Positions 54,928-63,227 of a DNA stretch of 64,000 bases are shown one piece after another. Origin of the DNA: Leptospira semungkisensis (GTDB lineage Bacteria; Spirochaetota; Leptospiria; Leptospirales; Leptospiraceae); NCBI RefSeq assembly GCF_004770055.1, contig NZ_RQEP01000005.1, positions 620,001 through 684,000 on the forward strand. The letters are read 5' to 3'. Numbering within the stretch: position 1 is the stretch's first letter; each line of letters begins with the position of its first letter. The translations under genes and the position numbers were made by a program. Under the pieces are notes generated by a model that ran no database searches, was not told the origin of the DNA, and saw only the letters and a program-made list of their open reading frames with translations.

Positions 54928-55941
54928 TCACATTACGAGTTCGTCCTCGCCAGCGCGAGCAACGACGATGTCTCCGGACTCTTCCAGTTTACGTATGATG
55001 TTAACGATTTTTTGCTGAGCGTCTTCCACGTCTTTGATACGGATAGGACCCATGAAGTCCATATCTTCTCGAAGTAAGTTCGCGGCACGTTTTGACATGT
55101 TCTTAAAGATCTTCTCTTGCACTTCTGTATCTACCGATTTCAAAGCTTTTGCGAGATCTGAGTTATCCACTTCTCGCAATACTTTTTGAATCGCTCGGTC
55201 ATCGAGTAGAACGATATCCTCGAATACGAACATCCGTTTCTTGATCTCTTCTGCAAGTTCCGGATCTTCTTCTTCAAGAGCTTCGATGATGGTCTTTTCA
55301 GTTCCCCTGTCAACAAGGTTGAGGATTTCAACCACCGAATCGATACCACCGGCAGAGGTATAGTCCTCGCTTGCGAGTGTAGAGAGCTTTCTTTCCAAAA
55401 CCCTTTCTACCTCGCGAAGAACGTCAGGCGAAACCCGGTCCATGGTTGCGATCCTTTTCGCAACCTCGGCCTGGATTGTATGCGGCAACCCCGACAGAAT
55501 GCTAGACGCTTTCTGAGGATCCAAATAAGATAAAATTAATGCGATTGTCTGAGGGTGCTCGTTCTGGATGAAGTTCAATAAGTGCTGAGGGTCAGTTCTT
55601 CGGATGAAGTCGAAAGGTCGGACCTGCAAACTCGAAGTCAAACGGTTGATGATATCGATTGCCTTCTGGTTACCGAGAGCTTTTTCGAGAAGTCCGCGAG
55701 CGAAGTCAATACCTCCGTTCGAGATGAATTCCTGAGCCATCATAAGCTCGTTGAATTCTACAAGGACCTTCTCCTTGTCTTCCGGAGTGATCTTATCTAG
55801 ACGTGCGATCTCAAACGTGATCTGCTCGATCTCGTCTTCACGTAAATGTTTGAAAATCTCGGAGGATACTTCGGATCCGACGGCGATCAGAAAGATAGCC
55901 GCTTTTTGTCTTCCGGTTAGACTAGTTTTCTTATTCAGCAC
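54928..55941 (-). CDS. fliG: Flagellar motor switch protein FliG
   Basis: The 337-aa protein has the three FliG domains: GRQKAAIFLIAVG (N), the EHPQTIALILSYL motif of the middle domain, and the torque helix region FEDIVLLDDRAIQKVLREVD with its charged residues. It sits on the MS-ring and interacts with the stator. The start is GTG at 55941. Leptospires carry more than one FliG copy, so this may be one of several. It is followed at 10 nt by a membrane cyclase gene, an uncommon partner. Confidence 0.95.
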   Translation of the reverse strand: MLNKKTSLTGRQKAAIFLIAVGSEVSSEIFKHLREDEIEQITFEIARLDKITPEDKEKVLVEFNELMMAQEFISNGGIDFARGLLEKALGNQKAIDIINRLTSSLQVRPFDFIRRTDPQHLLNFIQNEHPQTIALILSYLDPQKASSILSGLPHTIQAEVAKRIATMDRVSPDVLREVERVLERKLSTLASEDYTSAGGIDSVVEILNLVDRGTEKTIIEALEEEDPELAEEIKKRMFVFEDIVLLDDRAIQKVLREVDNSDLAKALKSVDTEVQEKIFKNMSKRAANLLREDMDFMGPIRIKDVEDAQQKIVNIIRKLEESGDIVVARAGEDELVM

Positions 55942-56069
55942 AGTGAGCGCGTCCTACGAGATATTATCGGCAAAAATCCTAATTTTCAAGGTAAAGTTTT
56001 TCTCCGCTTCCCGCTTGCAAACACGACATAAAATTCCAAGCTGGACCCATTCCCGTAGGAGAACCTGCC

Positions 56070-56432
56070 TTGAAACTGAAAGTATACGAATACAAAAACT
56101 GCAGTACCTGCCGAAACGCTCTCAAATATCTGGAATCCAAAAAGATAGAATTCGAAAAGAAGGCGATCCGAGAGACTCCACCGACCAAGGCGGAGCTGAA
56201 GAAAATGCTCGGTTACTTGGATGGAGATTCCAAGAGACTTTTCAATACTTCTGGCGGAGATTATAAGGAGCTAGGACTCAAAGATAAACTCGCAAAGATG
56301 AGTCTGGACGAGCAATTTGAACTCTTGTCCCAAAATGGAAATTTAGTAAAGCGGCCCTTCGTTCTTGGAGAAGGTTTCGGCCTCATCGGCTTCAAAGAAG
56401 AAGAATGGAAGACCGCTTTATCTAAAAAATAG
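56070..56432 (+). CDS. ArsC/Spx-family thioredoxin-fold protein
   Basis: The 120-aa protein starts at TTG 56070 with AGGAGA upstream. It has CSTC (Cys11 and Cys14), KKIEFEKKAIRETPPTKAEL and LVKRPFVLGEG, as in ArsC/Spx/YffB proteins. These act as arsenate reductases or transcription adaptors. The Arg-Pro in KRPF is the conserved active-site segment. I cannot separate the two roles from sequence. It is divergent from fliG. Confidence 0.85.
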   Translation: MKLKVYEYKNCSTCRNALKYLESKKIEFEKKAIRETPPTKAELKKMLGYLDGDSKRLFNTSGGDYKELGLKDKLAKMSLDEQFELLSQNGNLVKRPFVLGEGFGLIGFKEEEWKTALSKK

Positions 56433-56436
56433 GAGC

Positions 56437-57426
56437 TTACCTTCCTAACGAGCTCATGGCTGCAGCAGGATAACGCAATCCGTGGGCCGCTCCTTTTGGC
56501 GCAGCGGAATTGATCCGATCTAACTCTTCTTTTGTTAAGCGAACATCGCTGCCTTTCGCGTTCTCTTCCAAATAAGAACTTCTTTTAGTTCCTGGAATGG
56601 GAACAATATCTTCTCCTTGAGCGAGCACCCAAGCAAGTGCGAGTTGTCCGGGAGTTACTGATTTTTCTCCAGCTATCTCTTTGATCTTGTCTACAAGTTC
56701 CAAATTCTTTTGGAAGTTCTCTCCTTGAAAGCGAGGAGACATTCTTCTAAAATCGGAAGCATCCAGATCTTCAAACTTCTTGATCTGTCCGGTCAAGAAG
56801 CCACGGCCCAAAGGACTGTAAGCTACAAAGCCTATTCCAAGTTCTCTACAAGTTTGGAGAATTCCATCTTCTGGATCTCTTGTCCAAATAGAATACTCAG
56901 TTTGCAAGGCACTAATCGGATGGACCTTATGAGCACGACGAATGGTTTCTTCACCAGCTTCGGAGAGTCCTAAGTATTTAATCTTTCCTTCTTTTACAAG
57001 CTGAGCCATTGCTCCGATAGTTTCCTCTATAGGAGTATCGGGATCGACTCTATGCTGATAGTACAGATCGATTTGCTCAATACCTAATCTCTTTAAGCTT
57101 CCTTCGCAAGCCGCCTTGATATATTCTGGTTTGCTGTTATACCCTCTCTTCGTAGGATCATTCGGATCTCTTACGATCCCGAACTTAGTTGCGATCACAA
57201 CCTGATCTCTTTTTCCTTTCAGTGCCTTGCCCACAAGAAGTTCATTCGTATGTGGACCGTACATATCGGAAGTATCGAAGAAATTTATTCCCAGATCCAA
57301 AGCTCTGTGAATGGTTTCCAATGATTCGGAATCATCTCTTGGTCCGTAAAAATCGGACATACCCATACAGCCTAAACCTTGGCTGGAAACCAAAGGACCT
57401 ATTTTTCCTAATTGTCTTTTTTGCAT
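56437..57426 (-). CDS. Aldo/keto reductase
   Basis: The ATG at 57426 has GGAGG; an upstream in-frame extension to 57504 would run into the TsaC-like gene and is rejected. The 329-aa TIM barrel shows the tetrad Asp (FFDTSDMYG), Tyr, Lys (VIATKFG) and His (YYQHRVD), with the NADP-binding end [11 protein letters not shown]. It matches the AKR13-type family that reduces aldehydes. It is the last gene of the run starting at 60224, 19 nt after the TsaC-like stop. Confidence 0.9.
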   Translation of the reverse strand: MQKRQLGKIGPLVSSQGLGCMGMSDFYGPRDDSESLETIHRALDLGINFFDTSDMYGPHTNELLVGKALKGKRDQVVIATKFGIVRDPNDPTKRGYNSKPEYIKAACEGSLKRLGIEQIDLYYQHRVDPDTPIEETIGAMAQLVKEGKIKYLGLSEAGEETIRRAHKVHPISALQTEYSIWTRDPEDGILQTCRELGIGFVAYSPLGRGFLTGQIKKFEDLDASDFRRMSPRFQGENFQKNLELVDKIKEIAGEKSVTPGQLALAWVLAQGEDIVPIPGTKRSSYLEENAKGSDVRLTKEELDRINSAAPKGAAHGLRYPAAAMSSLGR

Positions 57427-57445
57427 AACGCCTCCAGGATCTATT

Positions 57446-58063
57446 TTATAAATTATTAATGAGTTCCATTCCTTTTCCTTCTCTAAGAACGGAAATGCCG
57501 TCATCGGTACAATCTAGAATGGTAGAAAGCTCCAACTCTAAAATTCCTCCGTCTATGATGCCATCCACTCTGCTGCCGTATTCTTCTTCAATTCTGTCTA
57601 CATCGATGACAAATTCATCCTTAAAGAAAACGGAAGTTGAGGTAAGAGGATTTGGATGTACCTCCAATAAAGCCAATAGATACTTAGAATCCGGAATTCG
57701 GATCCCTATATTCTTTTCTTTTTGATTGGAAAAGGAAACACGAGGAAGATGCTTGTTCGCTTTCACAACGAAAGTGAACGGCCCCGGAGTAATCCTCTTC
57801 ATCAAACGAAAAGCTTCATTAGAAAGCTGTTCCATATAATTAGAAGCCGTAGAAATATCTCCGCAGAGTAGGGAGAGAGGTTGATTCTTAGAAATATTCT
57901 TTAGTTTATAAAGCTTCTCTACCCCAGCATGGGATTGAGAATCTGCGACCAGACCATATACAGTATCGGTCGGAAATATATACACCCCTCCCTCGGACAA
58001 TCTCTTGGAGATCTGTCCGAGTATCCTCTTCTCCGGATTCTGGGGGTGTAATTCAAGGATCAT
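57446..58063 (-). CDS. TsaC/YciO-type threonylcarbamoyl-AMP synthase family protein
   Basis: The 205-aa protein has [13 protein letters not shown], the [12 protein letters not shown] loop and [11 protein letters not shown], the conserved YrdC-domain features. Members make threonylcarbamoyl-AMP for tRNA t6A. The KxR-S/T motif is altered here ([11 protein letters not shown]), which is closer to YciO, a relative whose role is less sure. tsaB and tsaE are at 43.5-44.8 kb. It overlaps the SDR gene by ATGA. Confidence 0.8.
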   Translation of the reverse strand: MILELHPQNPEKRILGQISKRLSEGGVYIFPTDTVYGLVADSQSHAGVEKLYKLKNISKNQPLSLLCGDISTASNYMEQLSNEAFRLMKRITPGPFTFVVKANKHLPRVSFSNQKEKNIGIRIPDSKYLLALLEVHPNPLTSTSVFFKDEFVIDVDRIEEEYGSRVDGIIDGGILELELSTILDCTDDGISVLREGKGMELINNL

Positions 58064-58803
58064 ATACCGGAGGTAACACCTCCATCCACAACTATGGCTT
58101 GTCCTGTTACATAAGCTGCTGCATCCGAAGATAAAAAGATTGCGGCTCCGGCTAAGTCTTCCGGTTTTCCCAGTCTTGCTAATGGAATTCTAGCTTTCAT
58201 TTGCTGTAACACTTCCGGTCTTTCCTTGATCATATCCGTCATGTCGGTGTCTATAAATCCGGGACAGATTGCGTTGACTCGATAACCGGAACCTGCCCAT
58301 TCTACCGCAAGAGCTCGAGTCATATTGATCACCGCTCCTTTGGTTCCGCAATACACGGAGGCAAATTTCGTTCCGACTAGTCCTAAGACTGAGGCGATAT
58401 TGATAATGTTCCCACCTTTTTTCTTTTGGATCTTGTAATATGCCTGGCAGGAACGAAAAACTCCCACAAAATTCGTTTGAGCAACATTTTGGATATCATC
58501 TTCCTTAAAAAAGGCAGCAGGAAGATTGGCAGCCACTCCGGCATTGTTGACTAAAACGTCCAATTTACCGTGTTTCTTTCCGATAGATTCGATAATCGGA
58601 TCCATCGCACCGACCAGACGAATATCTGCTGCAAATGCTTCAATGCCTGAGCCTTCTAAACGTTTAATAGATTCTGCAGAAGATCCTGTTCCATAAACAG
58701 TTGCTCCTGCATCTAAAAATCCCTGTGCGATTTGTCTTCCTATGCCCCGAGTTGCACCTGTGACCAATACTGTTTTGCCGCTTAAATCAAATACGTTTTT
58801 CAA
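58060..58803 (-). CDS. FabG-like short-chain dehydrogenase/reductase
   Basis: The 247-aa classical SDR has TGATRGIGRQIA, NNAG, a catalytic Ser in INIASVLG, YCGTK (Tyr-x-x-x-Lys) and the FIDTDM segment. It is probably a 3-oxoacyl reductase or a related dehydrogenase; the substrate is not known. The start is TTG at 58803, forming a TTGA overlap with the stop of the lipoprotein gene upstream. Confidence 0.88.
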   Translation of the reverse strand: MKNVFDLSGKTVLVTGATRGIGRQIAQGFLDAGATVYGTGSSAESIKRLEGSGIEAFAADIRLVGAMDPIIESIGKKHGKLDVLVNNAGVAANLPAAFFKEDDIQNVAQTNFVGVFRSCQAYYKIQKKKGGNIINIASVLGLVGTKFASVYCGTKGAVINMTRALAVEWAGSGYRVNAICPGFIDTDMTDMIKERPEVLQQMKARIPLARLGKPEDLAGAAIFLSSDAAAYVTGQAIVVDGGVTSGI

Positions 58804-59303
58804 AATTCCCTCCCGTTCGATTTCGTATCCGGATCTGAATAATACACTTTAGGTTTGCCGCCATTCTGCAAGACGCTGCAAGGATGTTTAGATTTGTCCT
58901 TATCGGATCTTCTACCTGCGGAGATATCATATCTCTCGAATAGTTTCTTAGAATCTATTCTCATATTATGGCCGTAGTCGGTATTCCTTGCCTTGATCTT
59001 TTCCTGTTTCTTGGGAGAAGGTTCAGTAGGATCCTCAGGTCCTTTTTCCTGCTTAGCTTCTTCTTCAATCTTATAATCGTTTTTTAATACACCTCTATCG
59101 ATGTAATGAGAATATCCGTCGTATTCTTCGTGAAACGGATCGCAATCAGAGAGGTCCGGGATCACTACGACTTGATCGCAGAAAATATTTAACCAACCGC
59201 AAGTCGCCTTGACCGTATTCTTCTTAAAGTTTTGAAGATTGAATCCTCTACAGGAACTTGTGCTTAGAATAGATAGGAGAAGTAAGATCTTATAAAATTT
59301 CAT
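58800..59303 (-). CDS. Hypothetical lipoprotein (167 aa)
   Basis: The ATG at 59303 (AAGGA upstream) is preferred because MKFYKILLLLSILSTSSC is a full lipoprotein signal with Cys18. The mature part has four more cysteines near 35-60 and 145, and a Glu/Lys/Pro-rich middle (about 80-115). No family is recognised. It is in a probable operon with the upstream 293-aa protein and the downstream SDR gene. Confidence 0.65.
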   Translation of the reverse strand: MKFYKILLLLSILSTSSCRGFNLQNFKKNTVKATCGWLNIFCDQVVVIPDLSDCDPFHEEYDGYSHYIDRGVLKNDYKIEEEAKQEKGPEDPTEPSPKKQEKIKARNTDYGHNMRIDSKKLFERYDISAGRRSDKDKSKHPCSVLQNGGKPKVYYSDPDTKSNGREF

Positions 59304-59342
59304 GTTCTCTATCCTTAACTTCGGAAGGATCACTCTCTTTCC

Positions 59343-60224
59343 TTATTTTTTACCGTTTTCGGAAGCAGAGGGCTTAGAAGATTCGGGCTGGTTCTTAGAT
59401 TCTTCCGGTTTCTTGCCCTTTCGGTCTTGGTATACATTTCGAATGGCCTGCTTTTCTTTTGATCGATTCTTCTCTTCTTGTTCGTTAAGAACTTCCAAGC
59501 AGTCATCCCAGTATTTAACTTCTTCCTGACTTAAATAATCCGTTTCTAAAACGCGATTCTTGGATAATTTCTCTTCGGATTCCAGCTTACCTTCCTTTGC
59601 TTTCTCCATAAGAATTTTAGCCTTATATAACTGAAGAAGTCCCTGCTTAGCCAAGTATAAGTTCTGTCCTTGGTTCCCATTCTCTCTTTCTAATTTAGCT
59701 GCAAGCCAAGTGTCTCTATAGATCTGCAGATGTTTTTCCATCACTGGAATGTACTGTCTACCGGGAGCGTCAGTGTTCAGCTTCATATCCACTACTTTGG
59801 GTTGGATATCCTTCTCTAATGCCTCTGAACGAGAGAAGACATCTTTCGCCTGAGTTTCTGCAATCTGATCTAGCTTTGTTTTCAAGACTTGGAATTGATT
59901 TCCTGCAGAATCCCATTCTCCTCTCTGAAAGGAAGATTCAGCTTTAGAGTATTCGCTAAGTGAAGAATCCCAGTCCGCCTTCTTACCGAAGTTCAGCAGG
60001 CTAGTCCTAAGATATCGAAGAGAAATCCAAGTCTTCTTACGAAGGGAATACGCTCTTGATTTGGGATCTGAATTTGGATTGGAGGCTGGCTTTGCTTCTT
60101 GTCCTTCTTTTGTTTGAGGCTTGCTTGCTTCTTGCGAGAACAAGGAAGCATTTATAGTTATCAAAAGAAAAATGCCGATCGTAAATTTTAAGAATATCGT
60201 AAAACGCTTATAAAAGAAATTCAT
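59343..60224 (-). CDS. Exported coiled-coil hypothetical protein (293 aa)
   Basis: The ATG at 60224 is chosen because a signal peptide (MNFFYKRFTIFLKFTIGIFL) follows directly; the longer frame to 60317 would overlap maf. The body is charged and mostly helical, with a low-complexity Pro/Asn/Gln/Lys stretch just after the signal and another Lys/Ser/Glu/Pro stretch at the C-terminus. No domain is recognised. It is probably the first gene of the run that ends with the aldo/keto reductase. Confidence 0.65.
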   Translation of the reverse strand: MNFFYKRFTIFLKFTIGIFLLITINASLFSQEASKPQTKEGQEAKPASNPNSDPKSRAYSLRKKTWISLRYLRTSLLNFGKKADWDSSLSEYSKAESSFQRGEWDSAGNQFQVLKTKLDQIAETQAKDVFSRSEALEKDIQPKVVDMKLNTDAPGRQYIPVMEKHLQIYRDTWLAAKLERENGNQGQNLYLAKQGLLQLYKAKILMEKAKEGKLESEEKLSKNRVLETDYLSQEEVKYWDDCLEVLNEQEEKNRSKEKQAIRNVYQDRKGKKPEESKNQPESSKPSASENGKK

Positions 60225-60296
60225 CGAATCAATCCGTGCTGACATTGATACTGGGAAAAGGAGTGTCTGGCAAGGCTTTTCTTTTAGATTGGATAT

Positions 60297-60851
60297 ATGT
60301 TGATTTTGAGGTCCCAATCTCCGAGACGAAAAGAGATCTTACATTCTCTAGGTCTCGATTTTCAAGTCTCGCCCTTACCAATAGATGAAGCGAGTCGAGA
60401 TGGAGAGAAGCCTCTGGAATATTTGCAGAGAGTAACTCTCTCAAAGTTAGGACCTGTCCCTACAAATACCGAACAGGTGATCGTTTCATCAGACACTATC
60501 GTAGTCTATCAGGATCAAATTTTACAAAAACCATTAAACGAAGAGGAAGCCTTGCGGATGTTATCCTCATTAAGCGGAAAATCTCATATCGTATACTCCG
60601 GTTTAGGAATTCGCACATCCGATAAAGAGATCTTTGATTATGATTCTTCAGAAGTAGAGTTCCATGAATGGACAGAGAAACAGATACTCTCATATATTTT
60701 GGAAGCAAAACCTTTTGATAAGGCGGGAGCGTATGGAATCCAAGATAAGAATTCACCCGCAAAATCTTATAAAGGGTCTTATAGTAATATTCTAGGATTT
60801 CCGATCCGGAAATTCTTTTTATACCATTCGATTTGGGGAAGGTTTCTCTAA
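60297..60851 (+). CDS. maf: Maf-like nucleoside triphosphate pyrophosphatase
   Basis: The 184-aa protein has LRSQSPRRKEILHSLG (the S-x-SPRR motif), VSSDTIVVY with the conserved Asp, and KPLNEEEALRMLSSLSGKSHIVYSG, as in Maf/YhdE. These hydrolyse dTTP, UTP or modified NTPs as house-cleaning enzymes. Near the C-terminus KAGAYGIQ is also typical. It is a single gene on + in a run of minus genes. Confidence 0.9.
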   Translation: MLILRSQSPRRKEILHSLGLDFQVSPLPIDEASRDGEKPLEYLQRVTLSKLGPVPTNTEQVIVSSDTIVVYQDQILQKPLNEEEALRMLSSLSGKSHIVYSGLGIRTSDKEIFDYDSSEVEFHEWTEKQILSYILEAKPFDKAGAYGIQDKNSPAKSYKGSYSNILGFPIRKFFLYHSIWGRFL

Positions 60852-60942
60852 ATTGAATCTTAGGATTCGAAAGACGAGAGAAGCATTTTACTGATCGCAG
60901 ATAGTGGTCAGTATATTATAAAAATATAAAATAATTTAAAGA

Positions 60943-61161
60943 TTAAGCGTAGAAGTCCAGAAATCTTCCTTTGGCAGAAGATTCTTTTCCTGATAGTTCT
61001 CCTTCTTTACCATAAAGCTGGAGAGCTTTTCCAAGATCTGAGAAATCCCTTTGGCGGATTGGTTCTATCGCAGGCACTTCCGACTTATTCAGGATGGGTT
61101 TGATATAAGTAAGATAATCTTCCGGTGTGGAAATTCTCTGAACGCCGTCACTGATCCTCAT
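60943..61161 (-). CDS. Small hypothetical protein (72 aa)
   Basis: The ATG at 61161 has a strong GGGAGG site; the upstream in-frame start at 61176 has none. The product is MRISDGVQRISTPEDYLTYI and continues soluble, charged and without motif. It is divergent from holA with 108 bases between starts. The good ribosome site argues for a real gene of unknown function. Confidence 0.6.
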   Translation of the reverse strand: MRISDGVQRISTPEDYLTYIKPILNKSEVPAIEPIRQRDFSDLGKALQLYGKEGELSGKESSAKGRFLDFYA

Positions 61162-61269
61162 ATTCCCTCCCGGCAAAGCGATGCCTTAAGAAATATATCG
61201 GAAAAACTGGTAATTCACTTTAGGAAAAGAATAGGATCTAGGCTTGACTGAGAAGGAAACAGATCCAGT

Positions 61270-62379
61270 ATGATTTCCGTGGCCAATCCGAAGGAAGCGA
61301 CCGTTTACGAGAATCTGATCGATTTTCTTCATAAGACCAAGCCAAGTATTGAGGCGCTTCCCCAAGTTCTTTTTGTGGTTTCACAAGATTCTTACGAATT
61401 CGGAGTGGTTAGCGACCTGTATAAAAACGCTTATAAGAAGAATGCTGATCCGTATGAGATCGTTGTCTTTGTAGCGGAACCTGGAGATTTGGAGAATTTT
61501 CAAAGTGAAGCTTCGAATCTGGATATGTTCGCGGCCCAGAAATTATTCATTATCAAATCGGGAGTCACCTTCTTTAAACCGTTGCTTGGAAAGAATAAAT
61601 CCAAGAATTCTCCCAAGTCCTATTCGATCAATCTACCTGAATCCGTGAGAGTCATCGTTCATTACGATCATTGGGATGTTCCGAAGGAACTTCTTTCTAT
61701 CTTCGGGCAAGGATCTTCCTATTTTAAATCCTCCAAGATCTATCCCGACAAACGAAAGGACGCGTTTCTAAGAGCCTGCAAGGAAGTCGAAGTTAAACTA
61801 GACGAAGAGGCAGAAGAAGAATTCATCTTAAAAGTCAGCCCGAGCGCCGGAGCTTATTTAAGAAATCTTGAAAAACTAAAACTCTATCTTGGAAAGAAAT
61901 CTTTCGGCATCGCCGATCTAAGAGAAGTTCTCTTTCAAAGTTCCGAATTTAGTTCGTCGGAGATAGTAGATTACTTTTTCGAAAAAGACTATGGAAGATT
62001 TTCTAGAGAGTTCTCGAAATTCAAGATAGGAAAGGATTCTATTCTGATCTTTCTTACATTATTAAAAGATCATCTGGATCAACTGAGAATTTATAAGATC
62101 ATTCTGCGTTTATACGACAAGGTGTTAAGCGAGAAAGAACAATCCTCTCTATTGGGAATTGAAAGCTATTCTCCCGCAAGAAAGAATCACACATTCAAAC
62201 GATTGAGAAGAGAAAGTTCCTCTTTCTCCGATATGGAGATCAAGGAACTTTATGAATTCTTGATTGAGATAAACCAGAAAGTAAAAACAAGCTCCGAAAA
62301 GGAAGAAACCATTTATTACTTCTTTAGGAAGATGGAGGAGTTTTTCCATCCTGCGAGTCGAATAGCTCGAACTCGGTAA
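61270..62379 (+). CDS. holA: DNA polymerase III delta subunit
   Basis: The 369-aa protein follows the HolA pattern. It has an N-terminal AAA+-like fold without a working P-loop (VLFVVSQDSYEFGVVSDLY), FAAQKLFIIKSG near 95, an AYLRNLEKLKLYLG helix near 195 and the C-terminal clamp-loader collar with LTLLKDHLDQLRIYKI near 260. It opens the beta clamp within the clamp loader. HolA is weakly conserved, so this rests on length and several short motifs. Its last 56 nt are antisense to the 3' end of the convergent Fis-type gene. Confidence 0.8.
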   Translation: MISVANPKEATVYENLIDFLHKTKPSIEALPQVLFVVSQDSYEFGVVSDLYKNAYKKNADPYEIVVFVAEPGDLENFQSEASNLDMFAAQKLFIIKSGVTFFKPLLGKNKSKNSPKSYSINLPESVRVIVHYDHWDVPKELLSIFGQGSSYFKSSKIYPDKRKDAFLRACKEVEVKLDEEAEEEFILKVSPSAGAYLRNLEKLKLYLGKKSFGIADLREVLFQSSEFSSSEIVDYFFEKDYGRFSREFSKFKIGKDSILIFLTLLKDHLDQLRIYKIILRLYDKVLSEKEQSSLLGIESYSPARKNHTFKRLRRESSSFSDMEIKELYEFLIEINQKVKTSSEKEETIYYFFRKMEEFFHPASRIARTR

Positions 62380-63220
62380 TCTTTCTGTAGATTGTCCTTT
62401 CTGAAATTCCGAGGATCCTCGCCGCTTTCTCTCTATTTCCGTTCACTAAAATCAAATTACGACGTATAATCTCTCTTTCATAATCTCTCAGAGGTATTCC
62501 CGTTCTAACGGAAAGATCGCTATTCTGTCTATAGCCTGTCTCGAATAATTCGGGAGGAAGGTGCTTTGTATCCAAGGTCTTTACATTATGCATGGAGACC
62601 ATTCCTTCTAATAGGTTCCTGAGCTGATGGAGATTTCCTGGATAGTCATATTCCAAGAGAAAGCGTCCAAGCTTTTCCGAAATCTTAATATTCTTGCGAT
62701 TGTATCTCTTGCCTACCAGCTCCAAGAAAAGACGAGTAAACGCAGGAATATCTTCTTTACGATCTCTTAATGTAGGAAGTCGCACCTGCAAAGTCTGGAT
62801 CTCGACAAAAAGAGATTCCTGCACCTGACCTGACTTTACCTTCTCCGCAAAATCAGGATTGTCCGAGAGAAGATAACGATTCTTTCCTTTCTCATTTCTG
62901 ATCTTTTGAAGAAGTTGCACCTGGAAATTTGGCCCTAGATTAGAAACTCCTTCTAGAAAGATTATACTACCACCTTTCCCGTCTAACTTAGTAAAGAATT
63001 CGCCAACTTCTTCTTCGGATTCTGAGATAGAAAAATCGTAAGACTGATACTGAGGAAATCGTTCTTTGCAAAGAGAGTAGAAAGCAAAACCGATATGACT
63101 TTTTCCGGTCCCGCTCTCTCCAAGGAGTAAAAGAGGAAGATCCGAAGATACAGCCTGTTTCATCTTCTCCAGGATCTTTCGAGTCAGAGGGGATAATGCA
63201 ATAAAACTAGATTCGTCCAT
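62324..63220 (-). CDS. AAA+/Fis-type regulator resembling sigma-54 activators but degenerate
   Basis: The start at 63220 is chosen because it clears the preceding gene and has an AGG site. The 298-aa protein has Walker A GESGTGKS (34-41), the LPTLRDRKEDIPAF block and a C-terminal Fis helix-turn-helix (NREKAARILGISERTIYRKI). The GAFTGA loop that contacts sigma-54 is absent, and Walker B reads IIFLEG (86-91) where FLDE is normal, so hydrolysis is doubtful. It probably regulates DNA binding without sigma-54 opening, or it is a decaying paralogue. No receiver domain is present. Confidence 0.75.
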   Translation of the reverse strand: MDESSFIALSPLTRKILEKMKQAVSSDLPLLLLGESGTGKSHIGFAFYSLCKERFPQYQSYDFSISESEEEVGEFFTKLDGKGGSIIFLEGVSNLGPNFQVQLLQKIRNEKGKNRYLLSDNPDFAEKVKSGQVQESLFVEIQTLQVRLPTLRDRKEDIPAFTRLFLELVGKRYNRKNIKISEKLGRFLLEYDYPGNLHQLRNLLEGMVSMHNVKTLDTKHLPPELFETGYRQNSDLSVRTGIPLRDYEREIIRRNLILVNGNREKAARILGISERTIYRKITEFELFDSQDGKTPPSS

Positions 63221-63227
63221 CTTCTGC

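Noticed and set aside
60852..60942. Imperfect inverted repeat ACTGAT/GTCAGT as a maf terminator
   Set aside because: Short, with a G-U pair, a 10-nt loop and no T-run on either strand.
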